A stretch of 40,687 nt of DNA from an uncultured Clostridia bacterium (GTDB lineage Bacteria; Bacillota; Clostridia; TANB77; CAG-465), in NCBI GenBank assembly GCA_944386345.1, contig CALXAR010000008.1, positions 1 to 40,687 on the forward strand, read 5' to 3'. Positions 38,818 through 40,687 of this stretch are shown here, piece after piece. Positions within the stretch are counted from its first letter, which is position 1, and every line of letters begins with the position of its first letter. The position numbers and the translations under genes are program-made. The notes beneath the pieces are model-generated. The model did no database searches, was not told where the DNA came from, and saw only the letters and a program-made list of their open reading frames with translations.

Positions 38818-40440
38818 TTATCTTTCTTTATCTTCATTTGTTTTTTGCTTATCTTCTTTTACCTGTGCATTTGACTCCCTTTGCGCATAAGACTCAGCTC
38901 TCTCTTCAGGAGACTTAACTTGACTTTTATAGTTTTCAAACATATAATTTCCCACAGCATCCTTTGCTTGTCCAGCTTTTTCTACAATAGTATCTTTTGC
39001 TTGTCCAGCTTTTTCTGCTATTAACTTAGGAGAATAAGAACCTTTTTTAAATAATGCATCTTTAAAACTATTAAATCTTGTTTTTAATGTCTTAATTTTA
39101 TTTGTAGATTTGCTAAAATCAGATACATTTCTTACATCATTATATCTAGCATTAAGTTCGTTTAATTCGTTTTCAACATTTGCTCTATCTGCATCATCTA
39201 GCTCCCCATTTAATCTTTCTTCTAATTTATTTTTCTGTTGAATATACTCGTTATTTAAATCATTAAATTGCTTTTTTATATTATAGTAATCAACATCTTT
39301 TCCCATTGATTGTATGGCCATTATTTTCATATTTTGACCAGCAAGCTCTAAAACTTTATTTCTTGTTTCATTAAATTGTCTTGCCTTTAGAGGATTCAAA
39401 TTATTTCCAGCTACTTTTAACGAACTTTCAAGTAAATTCTTAACTTCTGGATTATTTAACATCTCCATTCTTTGTCTATCTGTAAATTTTTCGTCTTTTG
39501 CAAAATTTCCTAAAACATCACATGCATAATCAAAATTCATAGCTCTATCAGCATCAAATCCAAGTTCAGTTAGGTAATCAAAAGGCTTCTCTGTACCTTC
39601 TCCAGTCTCTGGTGATACCATTTCACCGCCTTGTCCAGGTCCTGCCATTTGTTGAGCAGCTTTAGCAGCCATTGCAGCTTTTGCAAGATTATTTTTCTCT
39701 TCTTCATCTTTATTTTCGTTCTGTTTTTCATTACTATCTTTTTCTACCGCTTCAAAATCTCCTTTTTCTTTCATAAAATCTTCCCTTTGATTTTCAGGAA
39801 CAATTTTCATCACCTTATCGTTAGCCATAACTCTATCTTTTGGATAAATTGTGGTCATTCCATTTACACCATTCATTCTACCTTCATCATGGTTTTTTAT
39901 TGCTGCAGTTAAACTTTTTCTAATTGGAGATTGTGCACCTTTCTCAGGACCTATTTTATCCATTAAATCCTGCCATTGATTTAGTTCTTCTTGTATTTTG
40001 TTTCTTTCATCTTCTTTAAGCTCTGGGTTTTGCAGCTCATTAGAAAATTTTTCAACCTTTTTTTGTGCTTCAGCATATAAATTTTGAATTCTGTCTTCAA
40101 AATTATTAATATCATCATTACGCAAAGTTGTAATTTTTTGTATTTCTTCAGCATTTCCGTCATTCATTTTATCTATTTCCGCTTCAGGTATAACAAAATT
40201 TTCTAACTCTTTTCTTTGTGCAACAGTCAAATCATCATATGATTTAATTGTTTTTCCTTTTTCATTTAATTCACTATTAAGCTTTTCAATATATAACTCT
40301 TGTTTTCTAGCTTCTAAGTTATCATATGCCTTTTTTAAAACATTTTCAATATCGTTTCTATCCTTTTTAGTATTAGCTTTTAAGTCTTCTACTTCTTTTG
40401 AAACATCCCAGATGTTTCCTTGTCCTCCTACTTCTGGCAT
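38818..40440 (-). CDS. Unknown highly charged coiled-coil protein
   Basis: A 540-residue hydrophilic protein that I cannot assign. It has no signal peptide or membrane helix. Residues 10-175 are long Glu/Lys/Asn-rich helices with coiled-coil spacing; about 205-255 is a charged linker; a Met/Ala/Gly/Gln-rich hinge (AKAAQQMAGPGQGG) follows; about 285-360 resemble a small helical domain with a Tyr-Ala-Cys-Asp stretch; about 370-430 is coiled coil again; the tail holds the tandem AEKAGQAKDTI / VEKAGQAKDAV, typical of LEA-like or amphipathic helices that lie on membranes. A 43-aa gene precedes it by 32 bases and probably forms an operon. AGGAGG precedes the ATG, and it ends in a strong terminator. 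Confidence 0.72.
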   Translation of the reverse strand: MPEVGGQGNIWDVSKEVEDLKANTKKDRNDIENVLKKAYDNLEARKQELYIEKLNSELNEKGKTIKSYDDLTVAQRKELENFVIPEAEIDKMNDGNAEEIQKITTLRNDDINNFEDRIQNLYAEAQKKVEKFSNELQNPELKEDERNKIQEELNQWQDLMDKIGPEKGAQSPIRKSLTAAIKNHDEGRMNGVNGMTTIYPKDRVMANDKVMKIVPENQREDFMKEKGDFEAVEKDSNEKQNENKDEEEKNNLAKAAMAAKAAQQMAGPGQGGEMVSPETGEGTEKPFDYLTELGFDADRAMNFDYACDVLGNFAKDEKFTDRQRMEMLNNPEVKNLLESSLKVAGNNLNPLKARQFNETRNKVLELAGQNMKIMAIQSMGKDVDYYNIKKQFNDLNNEYIQQKNKLEERLNGELDDADRANVENELNELNARYNDVRNVSDFSKSTNKIKTLKTRFNSFKDALFKKGSYSPKLIAEKAGQAKDTIVEKAGQAKDAVGNYMFENYKSQVKSPEERAESYAQRESNAQVKEDKQKTNEDKER

Positions 40441-40472
40441 TTTTCATTCCTCCTTACAAAATATTTAACATT

Positions 40473-40604
40473 TTAATATTTATTAACATACTGTTTCAAA
40501 GATTCAATAAAATCTAAATGAGCATCTCTTTCAACCTCAGCGTTAAAATCGTTTATATCATTTTGTAATTTTTCAAATTCAGCTCTTGCCTCTTCTATTG
40601 TCAT
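40473..40604 (-). CDS. 43-residue small protein upstream of the coiled-coil gene
   Basis: A small frame starting at the ATG at 40604 with AGGGGGT nine bases upstream and ending at 40473. The product, starting MTIEEARAEFEKLQNDI and ending ESLKQYVNKY, is acidic and almost entirely helical with heptad-like spacing, so it could form a short coiled coil. It lies 32 bases before the 540-aa gene and in the same direction, and a terminator for an outside gene lies upstream, so it starts this transcription unit. Codon use matches its neighbours. No family is recognised; pairing with the coiled coil of the next gene is inference. Confidence 0.62.
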   Translation of the reverse strand: MTIEEARAEFEKLQNDINDFNAEVERDAHLDFIESLKQYVNKY

Positions 40605-40651
40605 AAAAACAACCCCCTATAACATCTTATAATTAAATAATAAAAAAAAAA

Positions 40652-40680
40652 AAAATAAAGTCAATAAACTTGACTTTATT
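40652..40680 (-). terminator. Terminator of a gene beyond the right edge
   Basis: AAATAAAGTCAA (40652-40663) pairs with TTGACTTTATTT (40669-40680) with a 5-base loop, then a run of T on the minus strand. The gene it ends lies to the right of the window. Confidence 0.88.
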
Positions 40681-40687
40681 TACTATA

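Noticed and set aside
39631-39912. Phe-rich open frame opposite the 540-aa coiled-coil gene
   Set aside because: It is the antisense of Glu/Lys-rich codons; no SD or promoter supports it.
1-40687. tRNA, rRNA, integrase, transposase or phage genes
   Set aside because: I looked through the intergenic stretches and translated frames; none was recognisable. All gaps but one are under 260 bp.

Overview
This window comes from an AT-rich, endospore-forming member of the Firmicutes, most likely an uncultured Clostridia lineage of the gut type. The evidence is strongly A/T-biased codon use, Shine-Dalgarno (SD) sequences of the AGGAGG type, sigma-A promoters with 17-bp spacers, short genes packed between perfect hairpin terminators, and a set of sporulation or germination families (SpoVT, PdaA, SpoVB-like flippase, YlbJ, a GerS/YdcC-like protein). 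Diaminopimelate is made by the LL-DAP aminotransferase route. I see no rRNA, tRNA, CRISPR array, transposase or phage gene. The taxonomic placement is inference.

Layout. 1-2.05 kb: the 3' end of dapL, a small membrane-anchored protein and a membrane-anchored SGNH hydrolase. 2.06-7.45 kb, all minus strand: spoVT, a TPR-like protein with a lysine-rich tail, then corA, an MBOAT acyltransferase and its AlgJ/AlgX-like (DHHW) partner. 7.5-11.0 kb: recD2, an unknown 188-aa protein and a histidine phosphatase. 11.1-13.4 kb: pdaA overlapping a SpoVB-like flippase by 4 bp. 13.4-17.0 kb: two secreted leucine-rich-repeat proteins with C-terminal dockerins. 17.1-19.5 kb: lepA and a divergent stand-alone KOW-Smr protein. 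19.5-21.3 kb: a compositionally different segment with one three-helix membrane protein carrying a long acidic linker and an Ig-like end, a long leader and a 413-bp gene-free flank. 21.3-24.0 kb: a degenerate histidine-kinase-like protein and a GH25 muramidase with a dockerin. 24.0-29.9 kb: an operon of phosphodiester glycosidase, membrane-anchored propeller-like protein and uppP, then a class A PBP downstream of mazF. 30-35.6 kb: GerS-like protein, beta-CASP RNase-like hydrolase, priA, a CMP-kinase-like protein and rpoZ. 35.7-40.7 kb: an rRNA-methyltransferase-like protein, ylbJ, a 69-aa protein, an SDR reductase, a 540-aa coiled-coil protein and a 43-aa protein.

How the genes work together. 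Much of the window concerns the cell envelope: UppP and PBP1 (lipid carrier recycling and peptidoglycan synthesis), PdaA and the flippase (spore cortex), MBOAT/DHHW (O-acylation of an exported polymer), GH25 and the glycosidase (wall polymer cutting). Three secreted proteins share an almost identical dockerin, encoded by six copies of a 48-bp module, so they probably dock on the same cohesin partner, which is not in this window. The most unusual pieces are this dockerin trio, the compositionally odd 19.5-21.3 kb segment, mazF without an antitoxin beside a GerS-like gene (ancestral alr and antitoxin missing), a CMP-kinase-like gene where gmk usually sits next to rpoZ, a KOW-Smr protein with a lost Smr motif, and a kinase-like protein without an ATP site.
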